Assembly: GCF_000422785.1 (NCBI RefSeq)
Contig: NZ_AUGS01000008.1
Coordinates: forward strand, 1 to 64,000
Origin: Pseudovibrio exalbescens DSM 16456
GTDB lineage: Bacteria; Pseudomonadota; Alphaproteobacteria; Rhizobiales; Stappiaceae
Reading direction: 5' to 3'
Length of the DNA stretch: 64,000 nucleotides
Shown piece by piece: positions 35,661 through 43,892 of the stretch; the stretch's first letter is position 1; each line of letters starts with the position of its first letter. The translations under genes and the position numbers were made by a program. The notes under the pieces were generated by a model. The model ran no database searches, was not told the origin of the DNA, and saw only the letters and a program-made list of their open reading frames with translations.

Positions 35661-38467
35661 GCTGCCACACCCATTTCATTGGTGAACACGTCTTTGAGCG
35701 CTGCAATCAGGCCCGGACGGTCGAACTTCGCCACATAGTCGTCAAACCCGGCATCGCGTCCCTGCTGGATCGACTGCGGGGTTACCACAGCGGACAGTGC
35801 AATGATCGGCAGATGACGGAACCGTGTATCGCCACGCAGGCTCTCGCAGAACTGATAGCCGTTGATATCCGGCATCTCGATGTCCGTAACGATGGCAGAA
35901 TACTCTTCACCCTTTTCGAGCAATTCGTAAGCAGCCTGCGCACTGGCACATACAGTCACTTCATACCCAGCGGCCTTCAGAACAGGTGTCAGCATGTTGC
36001 GGAAGAACGCACTGTCATCAACGAACAGGAGCGTGCGATGAGACGGGCCTTCCTGCATTTCCTTGCGCATGAACCAGTCATCAAAGGCCAGTGGCAAGTA
36101 GTGACCCAGATCAATCACTTCAGTTGCCTTTTCCTTGATAATCGCAGAGCCAAGGATGCCTGAGCGGTCAGACACCACTTCGATCTTCATGCGGTCCTCA
36201 ACGATGTCGACTATCTCATCCACAACGAGGCCCATGGACCGACCGGAGTCGGAGAACACCAGCATCGGCTGCGTGCCTTCACTCTTATGCTGGGAAGTCT
36301 CGTTAATGTAGACGAGAGGCATCAAAGAGCCACGGTACTGGACGAGGTCCCGCCCATTGGACCGTTCGATCTTGGCCACGTCGAACTCTTCCAAGCGCGT
36401 AACCAGAGACAGCGGCACGGCCTTGGGCTCTGCCGAGCCCGCGCGGAACAACAACATGGAAATTGGCGCATCGCCGTCCATCTGCTCCTCGCTGATTTCC
36501 TCGGCCTTTTCTTCCACTTCCTCAACAAGCGCACCGGATGCGTGGCTGGCCATGGCTGACGCCACGCCGTTCGGGTCTATGATCATGATCACAGACCCAT
36601 CACCCAGAATGGTGTTGCCGGAGAACATGGTCAGATTTCGCAACATGGAAGACATCGGTTTGACCACGATTTCTTCCGTATGGAACACGCCGTCCACGAC
36701 AACGCCAAACCGCTGGCTGCCTACCTGCATGACCACGATGAAGCCGTTGTCTTCATCCAGTTGCTCTTCCTGCTCGAAGCCCAGCAACTGGGACATTGGC
36801 ACCAAAGGCAACAGCTTGTTGCGCAGACGCAGAACCGGCCTGTCCTTGATGCGTTCAATACGGTGCTCGGAATTGGACTGTACGCGAACCAGTTCCACAA
36901 CAGAAAGCTGCGGGATTGCGAACCGATCGCCACTTGCTTCGACGATCAGGGTCGACACAATCGCAAGCGTCAGCGGAATTTTTATAATGAAGCTCGAACC
37001 GCGACCTTCCTGGGAGCGCACGTCGATCGATCCACCGATCTCTTCGACGTTGTTGCGCACCACATCCATGCCCACGCCGCGACCGGATACACTGGTCACC
37101 TTGGCGGCTGTCGAGAAACCGGCCGCGAAGATGAACTTCTGGATCTGCTGATCCGCCATCTTCTCCAGCTCAGCCTCGGTGGTCAGACCGTTGGCCAGCG
37201 CCTTTTGCTTGATCTTGTCAAGGTTCAGGCCACGACCATCGTCACGCACCTCGATTAGGATGTGCCCGCCTTCGTGGTACGCCGATAGAGTGATCGTGCC
37301 TTTTTCTGGCTTGCCCGCGGCAACACGCTCAGCAGGATTTTCCAATCCGTGATCAGCGGAGTTGCGGATCATGTGTGTGAGCGGATCCTTGATCAGCTCC
37401 AGCACCTGGCGGTCAAGCTCCGTATCCGCACCAATCATCTCCAGCGAAATCGGCTTCTGCAATTCCTGCGAAAGATCGCGCACGATACGAGGCAGCTTCT
37501 GCCAGGCATTCCCGATTGGCTGCATGCGCGTCTTCATGACGCCTTCCTGCAACTCTGCCGTCACATTCGACAAGCGTTGCAGTGGCACCTTGAATTCGCT
37601 GTCTTCATGACGACGCACGATTTCCAGGAGCTGGTTCCGGGTCAAAACCAGTTCAGAAACCATCGTCATGAGGTCTTCCAAGGTGTCAACCGCTACACGG
37701 ATCGACTGATTGGAGACACCCTGACCATTGCTGGACCGGGCCGAAGGATTTTTCACTTCTTCCTTCTTGGCCTCACCCTCGGGTTTGTTGCTGGCAATCT
37801 TGATATCGACGCTGTCGCTTTGCGTTACCGGTGCCGGAGGTGCCGCAGGGGTTTCGGTTTCCTGCTCGCTCGCATCGGAATCCTCGTCGTCTTCAGCCGT
37901 GGCGACCTCAATCTCGACTTCCGCTTCGCGGAACGCACGCTCAAGCTCGTCCAACGAAACCTCGCCGGGACGAAGGGGGCGTTCCAAAACCTGATAGATG
38001 TCTTCGCCTTCGGTAACCGCTTCGTCAGTTGCTGCTTCAGCGGCGGGGACTGTATCCCCTGTAGCCTGGGCTGCCAACTCACCCGAGTCAGCGCTTTCAG
38101 ACAGACGCTCCAGCTCTTTGATGAGATCCTGGTCGTCTCCAGCCGGTTCCTGCCCGTTGCTCATTTCGAGCTCGCCAAGGATCTCCTTGATGCGATCAAT
38201 CGAAGACAGAACAAGGGAAACTGATTCTGGCGTGACCGGAACACCATCCCGGAATTTCCCCATCAGGGTCTCGGCGGCGTGCGCAATCGCCTCCAGCCGC
38301 GGAAGACCAAGGAAACCGCAGGTGCCCTTAATCGTGTGAACCAGTCTGAAGATGTTATCGAGGATCTTGGCGTTGTTCGGCTCTTGCTCGAATTTCACCA
38401 ATTCGACGTCGACAACATCCAGACTTTCAAAAGTCTCAGTGAGAAACTCTCTGAGAAGATCGTCCAT
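35657..38467 (-). CDS. cheA: Hybrid chemotaxis histidine kinase CheA with two CheW-like modules and a C-terminal receiver
   Basis: A 936-residue kinase. The order is an HPt (P1) domain with His44 in FRLVHTIKGTCGFLG, an acidic linker, a P3 dimerisation domain, an HATPase core (GLENPAERV, DDGRGLNLD, GRGVGMDVVRNNVEEIGG), then a CheW-like P5 domain. A second, more diverged CheW-like segment follows (SMLLFRAGSAEPKAVPLSLV to LVVDEIVDIVED), then a receiver domain with its Asp in AIVTDIEMPDINGY. Ordinary CheA proteins end after P5. In the receiver the usual Lys-Pro after the last strand is Lys-Phe (YVAKFDRPG). I chose the ATG at 38467 (MDDLLREFL), the conserved CheA start; the GTG at 38476 is less likely. 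Confidence 0.93.
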   Translation of the reverse strand: MDDLLREFLTETFESLDVVDVELVKFEQEPNNAKILDNIFRLVHTIKGTCGFLGLPRLEAIAHAAETLMGKFRDGVPVTPESVSLVLSSIDRIKEILGELEMSNGQEPAGDDQDLIKELERLSESADSGELAAQATGDTVPAAEAATDEAVTEGEDIYQVLERPLRPGEVSLDELERAFREAEVEIEVATAEDDEDSDASEQETETPAAPPAPVTQSDSVDIKIASNKPEGEAKKEEVKNPSARSSNGQGVSNQSIRVAVDTLEDLMTMVSELVLTRNQLLEIVRRHEDSEFKVPLQRLSNVTAELQEGVMKTRMQPIGNAWQKLPRIVRDLSQELQKPISLEMIGADTELDRQVLELIKDPLTHMIRNSADHGLENPAERVAAGKPEKGTITLSAYHEGGHILIEVRDDGRGLNLDKIKQKALANGLTTEAELEKMADQQIQKFIFAAGFSTAAKVTSVSGRGVGMDVVRNNVEEIGGSIDVRSQEGRGSSFIIKIPLTLAIVSTLIVEASGDRFAIPQLSVVELVRVQSNSEHRIERIKDRPVLRLRNKLLPLVPMSQLLGFEQEEQLDEDNGFIVVMQVGSQRFGVVVDGVFHTEEIVVKPMSSMLRNLTMFSGNTILGDGSVIMIIDPNGVASAMASHASGALVEEVEEKAEEISEEQMDGDAPISMLLFRAGSAEPKAVPLSLVTRLEEFDVAKIERSNGRDLVQYRGSLMPLVYINETSQHKSEGTQPMLVFSDSGRSMGLVVDEIVDIVEDRMKIEVVSDRSGILGSAIIKEKATEVIDLGHYLPLAFDDWFMRKEMQEGPSHRTLLFVDDSAFFRNMLTPVLKAAGYEVTVCASAQAAYELLEKGEEYSAIVTDIEMPDINGYQFCESLRGDTRFRHLPIIALSAVVTPQSIQQGRDAGFDDYVAKFDRPGLIAALKDVFTNEMGVAA

Positions 38468-38594
38468 GGCCTGCACTCACTCAGTTTCAGAAGGGTACCC
38501 GCGATTAAGCCCCGGGGCGGGTACTTCACCTTGTTCATACTGAGCGAGTCTTGCGGCAAACTGTTAACATAGGCTGAAAGCCTGCCGACTTTAC

Positions 38595-39248
38595 CTAACT
38601 AGAATTCAGTTTTGGCTGCGCCTTGCACATTATTTTTTCCCCATCACTATCCAGGGAAATGGTCATGCCCGCCTCTTCTGCCAAAAGCACGGCGTAAATC
38701 GGCTGAACCGTGTGCGCATCGATTCTCTCCGGCTCGCGTCCGTCAATAATCTCCGCAATCATGGTATGAACCCGGGCGTTTCGGCCCTCTGCTGTGAGGG
38801 TAAAGACCGGTTCATCCGGCCCGTTTTCCATACCGACGGTAATGGTACCGCCACGTGGTATGCACTGGTTCACGATGAGAATTAAATTCAGCAAAAGCTT
38901 TACTTTGTTCTTGGGCAGGAGCATGCGCTCCACCTCCCAGACCAGCTCTGCTTTCTCGTTTTCCATGAAGCCGGTAGCAACGCTTTGCGCATCGCCCAAA
39001 TCGATCTCCGACCCGGCGGACCCGGCAGCGCCAAAGGCGATGCGAGCGAACTGCAGCTTTGCAGAGGCGTGTCGGGCAGACTTGCGGATAAGGTCCATGG
39101 CAAACTCTGCCATGTCTTCATTCCCCTCCTCGTCCAGCACTTCCAGCCCGTTGGTGATGGCCCCCACAGGACTGATGATGTCATGACAGACCCGGCTGGC
39201 AACCAAAGCGGCAAGATCGATGGAGGATAGTTCATTGAAGACAGACAT
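38595..39248 (-). CDS. chpT: Histidine phosphotransferase ChpT
   Basis: A 217-residue protein with a DHp-like helical hairpin (LAALVASRVCHDIISPVGAITNGLE, whose phospho-acceptor His is in CHDIISP), then a degenerate ATPase-like domain with no recognisable nucleotide-binding motifs. This is the ChpT arrangement. ChpT passes phosphate from the hybrid kinase CckA to CtrA and CpdR. It lies 128 bases upstream of cheA in the same direction and 8 kb from ctrA. Its upstream region has a GATTC (GANTC) site at 39283-39287. Confidence 0.9.
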   Translation of the reverse strand: MSVFNELSSIDLAALVASRVCHDIISPVGAITNGLEVLDEEGNEDMAEFAMDLIRKSARHASAKLQFARIAFGAAGSAGSEIDLGDAQSVATGFMENEKAELVWEVERMLLPKNKVKLLLNLILIVNQCIPRGGTITVGMENGPDEPVFTLTAEGRNARVHTMIAEIIDGREPERIDAHTVQPIYAVLLAEEAGMTISLDSDGEKIMCKAQPKLNSS

Positions 39249-39340
39249 TCACGCCCCGTCAGTTGGCACAAAATGGCAGTTTGATTCGAGTAGCGCCGCA
39301 AAGGGTTACATGGCTTGGGCGCCGCTGCCAAGAATGTTGG

Positions 39341-39805
39341 TTAACGAAACCTGTCGCAATCAACCTTTTCCGCGTTTTCGTGCGCCAATCCTATGATTTC
39401 TTCAGGAGCTGCCAGAAACAAAAACCGATTGGCTCGCAAACTGAACAAGTAGAGACGGTCATCGTGCACAGCAAAGGCCCGTGGCAAACCTTGCGCCTTC
39501 ACCCCTTGGGCCAGCGCATAAGGGTCACACCCTGTGAATTGTGGTGCATAAACTTCCGGTGCCTGTTTAAACGCTGCCATATTACCACGATTGGCAAACA
39601 ACCACAGGCGCCCGCCCCAGTCGACCTGATAGGTTTCGTCCCCGACGCGAGGGCGATGGTCGACCTGAAACGCCACACTATCAAAACCGCCCAAGGCATA
39701 CTCGTAGCGAATGTCAGCGCCGGCTGGGACCGTTAACCCAAGGAAAAACGCTATACACACAAGAAATCTATGACTACGTGTAGAGCAACTTCGCGAAGTT
39801 ACCAT
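39341..39805 (-). CDS. Secreted YHS-domain-like protein
   Basis: A 154-residue protein with a signal peptide (FLVCIAFFLGLTVPAGA) and a YHS-like fold region: GFDSVAFQVDHRPRVGDETYQ, WLFANRGNMAAFKQAPEVYAPQFTGCDPYALAQG. This pattern (a Tyr/Phe-rich repeat with a conserved Cys) is common in small periplasmic YHS proteins of proteobacteria whose function is unknown but which are sometimes linked to metals. It is divergent from eipA with a 109-base gap. Confidence is good for secretion and family, none for function. Confidence 0.7.
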   Translation of the reverse strand: MVTSRSCSTRSHRFLVCIAFFLGLTVPAGADIRYEYALGGFDSVAFQVDHRPRVGDETYQVDWGGRLWLFANRGNMAAFKQAPEVYAPQFTGCDPYALAQGVKAQGLPRAFAVHDDRLYLFSLRANRFLFLAAPEEIIGLAHENAEKVDCDRFR

Positions 39806-39887
39806 AAATTCCGCCTAGGGTTCGAATCAGACAATCCAGAACATGTGTGTGGTGGGCACACTACTGTGTTCTGATGACGACAGCCAT

Positions 39888-39902
39888 TTAAATCCCGGTT
39901 AA
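39888..39902 (+). promoter_or_regulatory. Perfect CtrA box (TTAA-N7-TTAA) at eipA
   Basis: TTAA (39888-39891), seven bases, TTAA (39899-39902). This is the full CtrA consensus. It overlaps the AAGGAG ahead of the ATG at 39915. A GAATC (GANTC) site lies at 39824-39828. In Brucella, eipA is a CtrA-regulated gene. Confidence 0.65.
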
Positions 39903-39914
39903 GGAGATTTTTGA

Positions 39915-40529
39915 ATGCTCTACACCACTTTCGGGCGCTTGAGACACATGACCGTTGTGTGCCTCGCACTTCTGGGCCTCGTCTTAGCCAGCATGGGCAT
40001 GCCGGCATACGCTCAGCAGGCAACATCCGGACAACCGCAGGGCCAATCCACTTACAGCCAGAACGAGATCGTGGACGCAGGCCACAAGTTCTTCGGCAGC
40101 GTCTCTTCCGGCTTGGCCACAGTCGTTGAAAAAGCGATCAACAAGTATGGAGAGCCGAACGGTTACATTCTTGGTGAGGAAGGATCTGCCGCCTTCTTCG
40201 CAGGAGCCACTTATGGCGAAGGCCAGCTTTTTACCCGTAACGCAGGCATCCACCCGATCTTCTGGCAAGGCCCTTCAATTGGTTGGGATTTTGGTGGTGA
40301 TGGCGCCCGCACCATGATGCTGGTATATAACCTGCCAACCATTGATGCGATGTACCGGCGTTATGTCGGCGTCAAGGGGTCAGCCTATCTGGTAGGCGGG
40401 TTTGGCATGCAGGTGCTCTCGAACAACAACATCTATGTTGTGCCCGTAAAAGCAGGTGTTGGTGCCCGTCTGGGACTAAATATGGGTTATCTAAAATTTA
40501 CTAGGAAGCCAACTTGGAACCCATTCTGA
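39915..40529 (+). CDS. eipA: EipA-family (DUF1134) periplasmic envelope-integrity protein
   Basis: A 204-residue exported protein with a signal peptide (MTVVCLALLGLVLASMGMPAYA) and the DUF1134 core: VSSGLATVVEKAINKYGEPNGYILGEEGSAAFFAGATYGEG, split by small gaps, and GPSIGWDFGGDGAR, then VGGFGMQVLSNNNIYVVPVKAGVGARLGLNMGYLKFT. In Brucella abortus, EipA is a periplasmic protein needed for envelope integrity and is controlled by CtrA. I keep the ATG at 39915, with AAGGAG nine bases upstream. An ATG at 39948 would give a more standard signal peptide and would leave room for a CtrA-driven promoter. Confidence 0.88.
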   Translation: MLYTTFGRLRHMTVVCLALLGLVLASMGMPAYAQQATSGQPQGQSTYSQNEIVDAGHKFFGSVSSGLATVVEKAINKYGEPNGYILGEEGSAAFFAGATYGEGQLFTRNAGIHPIFWQGPSIGWDFGGDGARTMMLVYNLPTIDAMYRRYVGVKGSAYLVGGFGMQVLSNNNIYVVPVKAGVGARLGLNMGYLKFTRKPTWNPF

Positions 40530-40652
40530 TATAACGGCTTTAACGTGGACTTTAGAGAGCCGCATGTACCTTCCCAAAGCGAGAAGCTTCGGGAAGGGAT
40601 ACGCCGGGGCTTCAACCGTGTATCTTGCCCCGTAATGAGCTAAGGCATTCAG

Positions 40653-41753
40653 GTGATTGAAACTGCGCTTTACATAGCCCTCGGATTTTTCTCTGCCAGC
40701 CTGTTGGCTCTGGGCGCCCTGCCTCTGGTTTGGGGACGCGCCGTACGGCTGACCCGCAGGGCCATCGAAGCATCCAACCCCGTCAGTTATGCAAAGGCCA
40801 ACATGGCCCGCGACTATCTGCGCGCCCAGCACGCGGTAGAACGGCGCATACTTGAATTGAAGTTGGAGAGCGTTGGACGCAAACATGCAGAGGAGTGGGC
40901 GGCACGGAACCGAGCAGAAGCGAAGGTTTTCAAGCTTCAAGATGAAGTGACGGCATTAAACAAGCGGCTCGAAAAGCGGGGCCTGAAGGATCGCCTCACT
41001 CGCGGCTTCTGGGCCTCTGAAGAGGAACTCGGCCAGCAGGACAAAAACTCACCCGAGCCCGAACCCGAAACCAAGCCGGCTCCTGCACAATCTTCAGCTT
41101 CGGCTCAGGCCTCCAGTTCCACAACCGAACAGCCCGCCAGAACGGCGGAGGTCGTGCCTCTGCCAACAGAGCGCGCTGCGGTCTCGGAAAACCACCCCCT
41201 TCAACGGTTGGCACGCGAGATCTCTCGTGAAGTTTCGGAGCTGACGGCCCAGAAGCAACAACCGATCGTTTCCGACACGCCAGAAGAAGCGGCGGAGCAG
41301 GCCGGAGAGGCATTCGCACACCTCAAGGAAAACTACGAAAAACTCGAGGCGGAGCGAAACGAACTCAAAGCCAAACTGGATGAAACCGAAAAAGCTTTGA
41401 AAGCCAAGCCACAAACGGCGCGCCAGCGGACAACCAAGGCACAGAAAGAACTGAAAGCGTTGCAACTAAAATACGAAGAGGCTCAAGCCCAGATCGCTGC
41501 GCTCACCGAGCAACTACGATCCCATTCGGCCTCGGAGACACCCGAAGAGCGTTTCCAGGCACTACGCGAAGAACTCAAGGAACTGGCAGCTCAATTGGCA
41601 GCGACCGCTATAACCAAGGACGATGCGCTTTCAGACACCTTCGACTCTATCATGAAAGATCTAGGAACGATCAAAAGCGACGCCAAAGACGACGCCACAC
41701 CGCAGTTGGCAGAACGTATCGAAGCGGCTCGCAAGACAGGCACCGAAGACTAG
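40653..41753 (+). CDS. Membrane-anchored coiled-coil protein, function unknown
   Basis: A 366-residue protein not recognised as a named family. One N-terminal membrane helix (ETALYIALGFFSASLLALGALPLVW) is followed by a basic segment with ARDYLRAQHAVERRILELKLE, a coiled coil, a Pro/Glu/Ser-rich linker (residues about 130-175), and a long Lys/Glu/Ala-rich coiled coil to the C terminus. The architecture suggests a membrane-tethered scaffold on the cytoplasmic side. The start is a GTG at 40653, with AAGG eight bases before it. It lies between eipA and glpR, with no operon partner close enough to inform function. Confidence 0.7.
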   Translation: MIETALYIALGFFSASLLALGALPLVWGRAVRLTRRAIEASNPVSYAKANMARDYLRAQHAVERRILELKLESVGRKHAEEWAARNRAEAKVFKLQDEVTALNKRLEKRGLKDRLTRGFWASEEELGQQDKNSPEPEPETKPAPAQSSASAQASSSTTEQPARTAEVVPLPTERAAVSENHPLQRLAREISREVSELTAQKQQPIVSDTPEEAAEQAGEAFAHLKENYEKLEAERNELKAKLDETEKALKAKPQTARQRTTKAQKELKALQLKYEEAQAQIAALTEQLRSHSASETPEERFQALREELKELAAQLAATAITKDDALSDTFDSIMKDLGTIKSDAKDDATPQLAERIEAARKTGTED

Positions 41754-41798
41754 GCGTTACCTGCCCTTCCCTTGGGACAGGCGCTCAACCATCCCGTT

Positions 41799-42590
41799 TC
41801 AGGTTAGCGGCCCAGCCGGGTCTTTCTCCTGATCAAGCGCTTCGATCAGCCGGACTTCCCAGGTCTGCATCAGTTTCCGGATCCGAGGATCCTCCATCCG
41901 ATCGCACACATAGGTATCGATCTGCTCCATGTGACCGACACGCACGGGTGCGGAGCGATCAAACTTGCTGGTATCAGCAACCAGAATAACATGACGAGCA
42001 TTGGCGATGATCGCCTGAGCCACCTTCACTTCCCGGTAGTCGAAGTCGAGCAGTGCGCCATCCGCATCAAGAGCGGACGTGCCAATGACCGCATAATCGA
42101 CCTTGAACTGATTTATAAAGTCTACTGCGGCTTCTCCAACGACACCGCCGTCACTGGCGCGCACAACACCACCAGCGATAACAACCTGGTTCTGTGAAAA
42201 CGGGCGCAGGGTCACAGCCACATTGAGGTTGTTTGTAATCACCATCAAACCTGAGTGCTGAACCAAAGCCCGAGCGACGGCTTCTGTCGTAGTACCGATG
42301 TTTACAAACAGCGATGCCCCATTGGGGATGAGTTCCGCCGCTGCACGGCCGATGGCTTCCTTTTCACGCCCAGCCAGGTCCTTTCGGGTTGCATAGCCCA
42401 CATTTTCAACACCGTAGGCCAACACGGCACCACCGTGCACACGCGACAACAGCCCCTGCTCGCAAAGATCATTCAGATCCTTGCGTATCGTTTGCGGGCT
42501 GACGGAGAAGCGCTCCGAAAGATCGTCAACCTCAACCCGGCCGTGGCTGCGAGCCAGATCAAGAATGGAATTGTGCCGCGCTACCAACAT
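41799..42590 (-). CDS. glpR: Glycerol-3-phosphate regulon repressor GlpR (DeoR family)
   Basis: A 263-residue DeoR-type repressor. The N-terminal helix-turn-helix (VEVDDLSERFSVSPQTIRKDLNDL) is followed by a sugar-phosphate sensor domain. The segments NIGTTTEAVARAL, ITNNLNVAVTL, GEAAVDFINQFKVDYAVIGTSALDADGALLDFDYREV and ILVADTSKF match GlpR closely rather than other DeoR proteins. Glycerol-3-phosphate is the expected inducer, and glpD and glpK (19.6-22.7 kb) the expected targets. Its own promoter carries repeated ATTCAG/CTGAAT elements and may be autoregulated. Confidence 0.85.
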   Translation of the reverse strand: MLVARHNSILDLARSHGRVEVDDLSERFSVSPQTIRKDLNDLCEQGLLSRVHGGAVLAYGVENVGYATRKDLAGREKEAIGRAAAELIPNGASLFVNIGTTTEAVARALVQHSGLMVITNNLNVAVTLRPFSQNQVVIAGGVVRASDGGVVGEAAVDFINQFKVDYAVIGTSALDADGALLDFDYREVKVAQAIIANARHVILVADTSKFDRSAPVRVGHMEQIDTYVCDRMEDPRIRKLMQTWEVRLIEALDQEKDPAGPLT

Positions 42591-42849
42591 TATTCAGGTC
42601 CTGTTAAAACTTATTCAGAGCCCACGATAGAGTCTTGCCAAGTCTTTTCAATGAGCTAACGCATATCGCGGAAAAGCCCTTCCTGAATAGCGAATATCCG
42701 GCCTCTGGGCTATTGCACCATCTGATGCTTCGGGACTATTAATAGCCCATCATCGGGACTTCAGATTATTCATTTTTTGCGACATTCGACAGAGTTATGG
42801 GCAGCGAATGCTGGTCACTGCGAGGCAAACCGTACTGGAGGTCGTCGTT

Positions 42850-43137
42850 ATGAGACAGGGTGCAGAACATAGCTCCGAGCTAACTGACAACACAAAGAAC
42901 GCATCTCTGTGCACGCAAGTCGCCGCCGCTCAAGAGCGTCTTTACAGCAATTGCGAGCCGGGCAGCGAAACCTTGGATGATTACCGCAAATGGGCTGAGG
43001 AGCTGAAAAACTCGCTCGCCGATTACGTTCAACATCAAGACGACCCGGTCGCCGACTACCCCGAAAGCGCCCCGAAATCTCCGAAAAAAAGCGACTGCAG
43101 CCATTTGGGTGCTGGCCTCAAAGGGCGTTGGTTCTAA
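42850..43137 (+). CDS. Small hypothetical protein
   Basis: A 95-residue soluble protein rich in Asp, Glu, Ser and Pro, with two cysteines near the start (LCTQ, SNCEPG) and one near the C terminus (SDCSHLG). I do not recognise a family. The start at 42850 is supported by GGAGG eight bases upstream; the longer in-frame start at 42808 has none. It lies alone between glpR and the tRNA-Glu pair. Confidence 0.5.
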   Translation: MRQGAEHSSELTDNTKNASLCTQVAAAQERLYSNCEPGSETLDDYRKWAEELKNSLADYVQHQDDPVADYPESAPKSPKKSDCSHLGAGLKGRWF

Positions 43138-43234
43138 TAAGAACGCAAAGACAGCATGGACGGTGACGTCAAACACAACATCGTTTGGCGCTACGACCTG
43201 CTAGATATGAAGCTTATTGGAGAGATGAAAAAAG

Positions 43235-43309
43235 TGGTACGCCCAAGGGGAATCGAACCCCTGTTTCCGCCGTGAAAGGGCGGCGTCCTAACCGCTAGAC
43301 GATGGGCGC
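43235..43309 (-). tRNA. tRNA-Glu (anticodon TTC), copy 1
   Basis: Reads from 43309 down: acceptor GCGCCCA, D-arm around TAGCGGTTAGGA, anticodon loop CTTTCAC with TTC, T-arm GGGGTTCGATTCCCC, 3' end TGGGCGTA plus an encoded CCA. It is identical to the copy at 43368-43442. Confidence 0.97.
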
Positions 43310-43324
43310 TCACTTAACAAGCGC

Positions 43325-43340
43325 TGCGACAATTGTCGCA
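43325..43340. repeat. 16-bp perfect palindrome between the tRNA-Glu genes
   Basis: TGCGACAATTGTCGCA is perfectly self-complementary and sits in the 58-base spacer of the two tRNA genes. It may mark processing or termination; its function is unknown. Confidence 0.7.
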
Positions 43341-43367
43341 TTTCGCGGATCACATGAAGCAAGCGAA

Positions 43368-43442
43368 TGGTACGCCCAAGGGGAATCGAACCCCTGTTTC
43401 CGCCGTGAAAGGGCGGCGTCCTAACCGCTAGACGATGGGCGC
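43368..43442 (-). tRNA. tRNA-Glu (anticodon TTC), copy 2
   Basis: Same 75-base sequence as copy 1, offset by 133 bases and on the same strand, so the pair may be co-transcribed, with this copy first. Confidence 0.97.
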
Positions 43443-43532
43443 CTGCGCTTCGCTTCGTGCGATGAGGGGGATTTAATCGGTAACTTCCGGCTTGGCAACC
43501 CCCCTTGCATCGATGAATGAGACTTTTTCCAC

Positions 43533-43892
43533 CTATCTTGCCATAAAATCGGTCCGACCCAGTTTTTTACCCGTCACAGGATCCACATAGATTAGCGCTT
43601 GGCCGGCTCCTTCATTCACCAACAAGACCAACTGGCCTTCCGACAACGCCACCTGCAAGACTTTCGCATCTGGGCTTAACGCAATCGTCGCGGCAACCGC
43701 CTCTGCGCTGACACTATTACTCCCCGCAGATATCTTGTAGAAAATGGCAGCGAACACGGCCACGAAGCCAATAAGCATGACAAGGCTAGACCCCATCAAC
43801 AGGCGTCGCATTTTTTGCTGGATCCGCTGAGCTGCAGGATCTAATGCCTCGTCTTCAACCAAATCTGCGCTGTCATCAACAGGATCACGCAT
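43533..43892 (-). CDS. Small single-pass membrane protein (DUF6476-like)
   Basis: A 119-residue protein with an acidic N-terminal tail, one membrane helix (LLMGSSLVMLIGFVAVFAAIFY) and a short extracytoplasmic domain ending in ALIYVDPVTGKKLGRTDF. Similar short proteins are encoded next to rluD and rpoH in other alphaproteobacteria and resemble DUF6476; the function is unknown. The start at 43892 is the MRDPVDDS methionine. The ORF continues open to 44060, but that part is antisense to rluD. Its start codon overlaps the start of rluD on the opposite strand. Confidence 0.6.
   Translation of the reverse strand: MRDPVDDSADLVEDEALDPAAQRIQQKMRRLLMGSSLVMLIGFVAVFAAIFYKISAGSNSVSAEAVAATIALSPDAKVLQVALSEGQLVLLVNEGAGQALIYVDPVTGKKLGRTDFMAR

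Noticed and set aside
42707-42748. Inverted repeat GGGCTATT/AATAGCCC upstream of the small ORF at 42850
   Set aside because: Eight-base arms with a 26-base spacer and no regulator context are too weak to call an operator or terminator.
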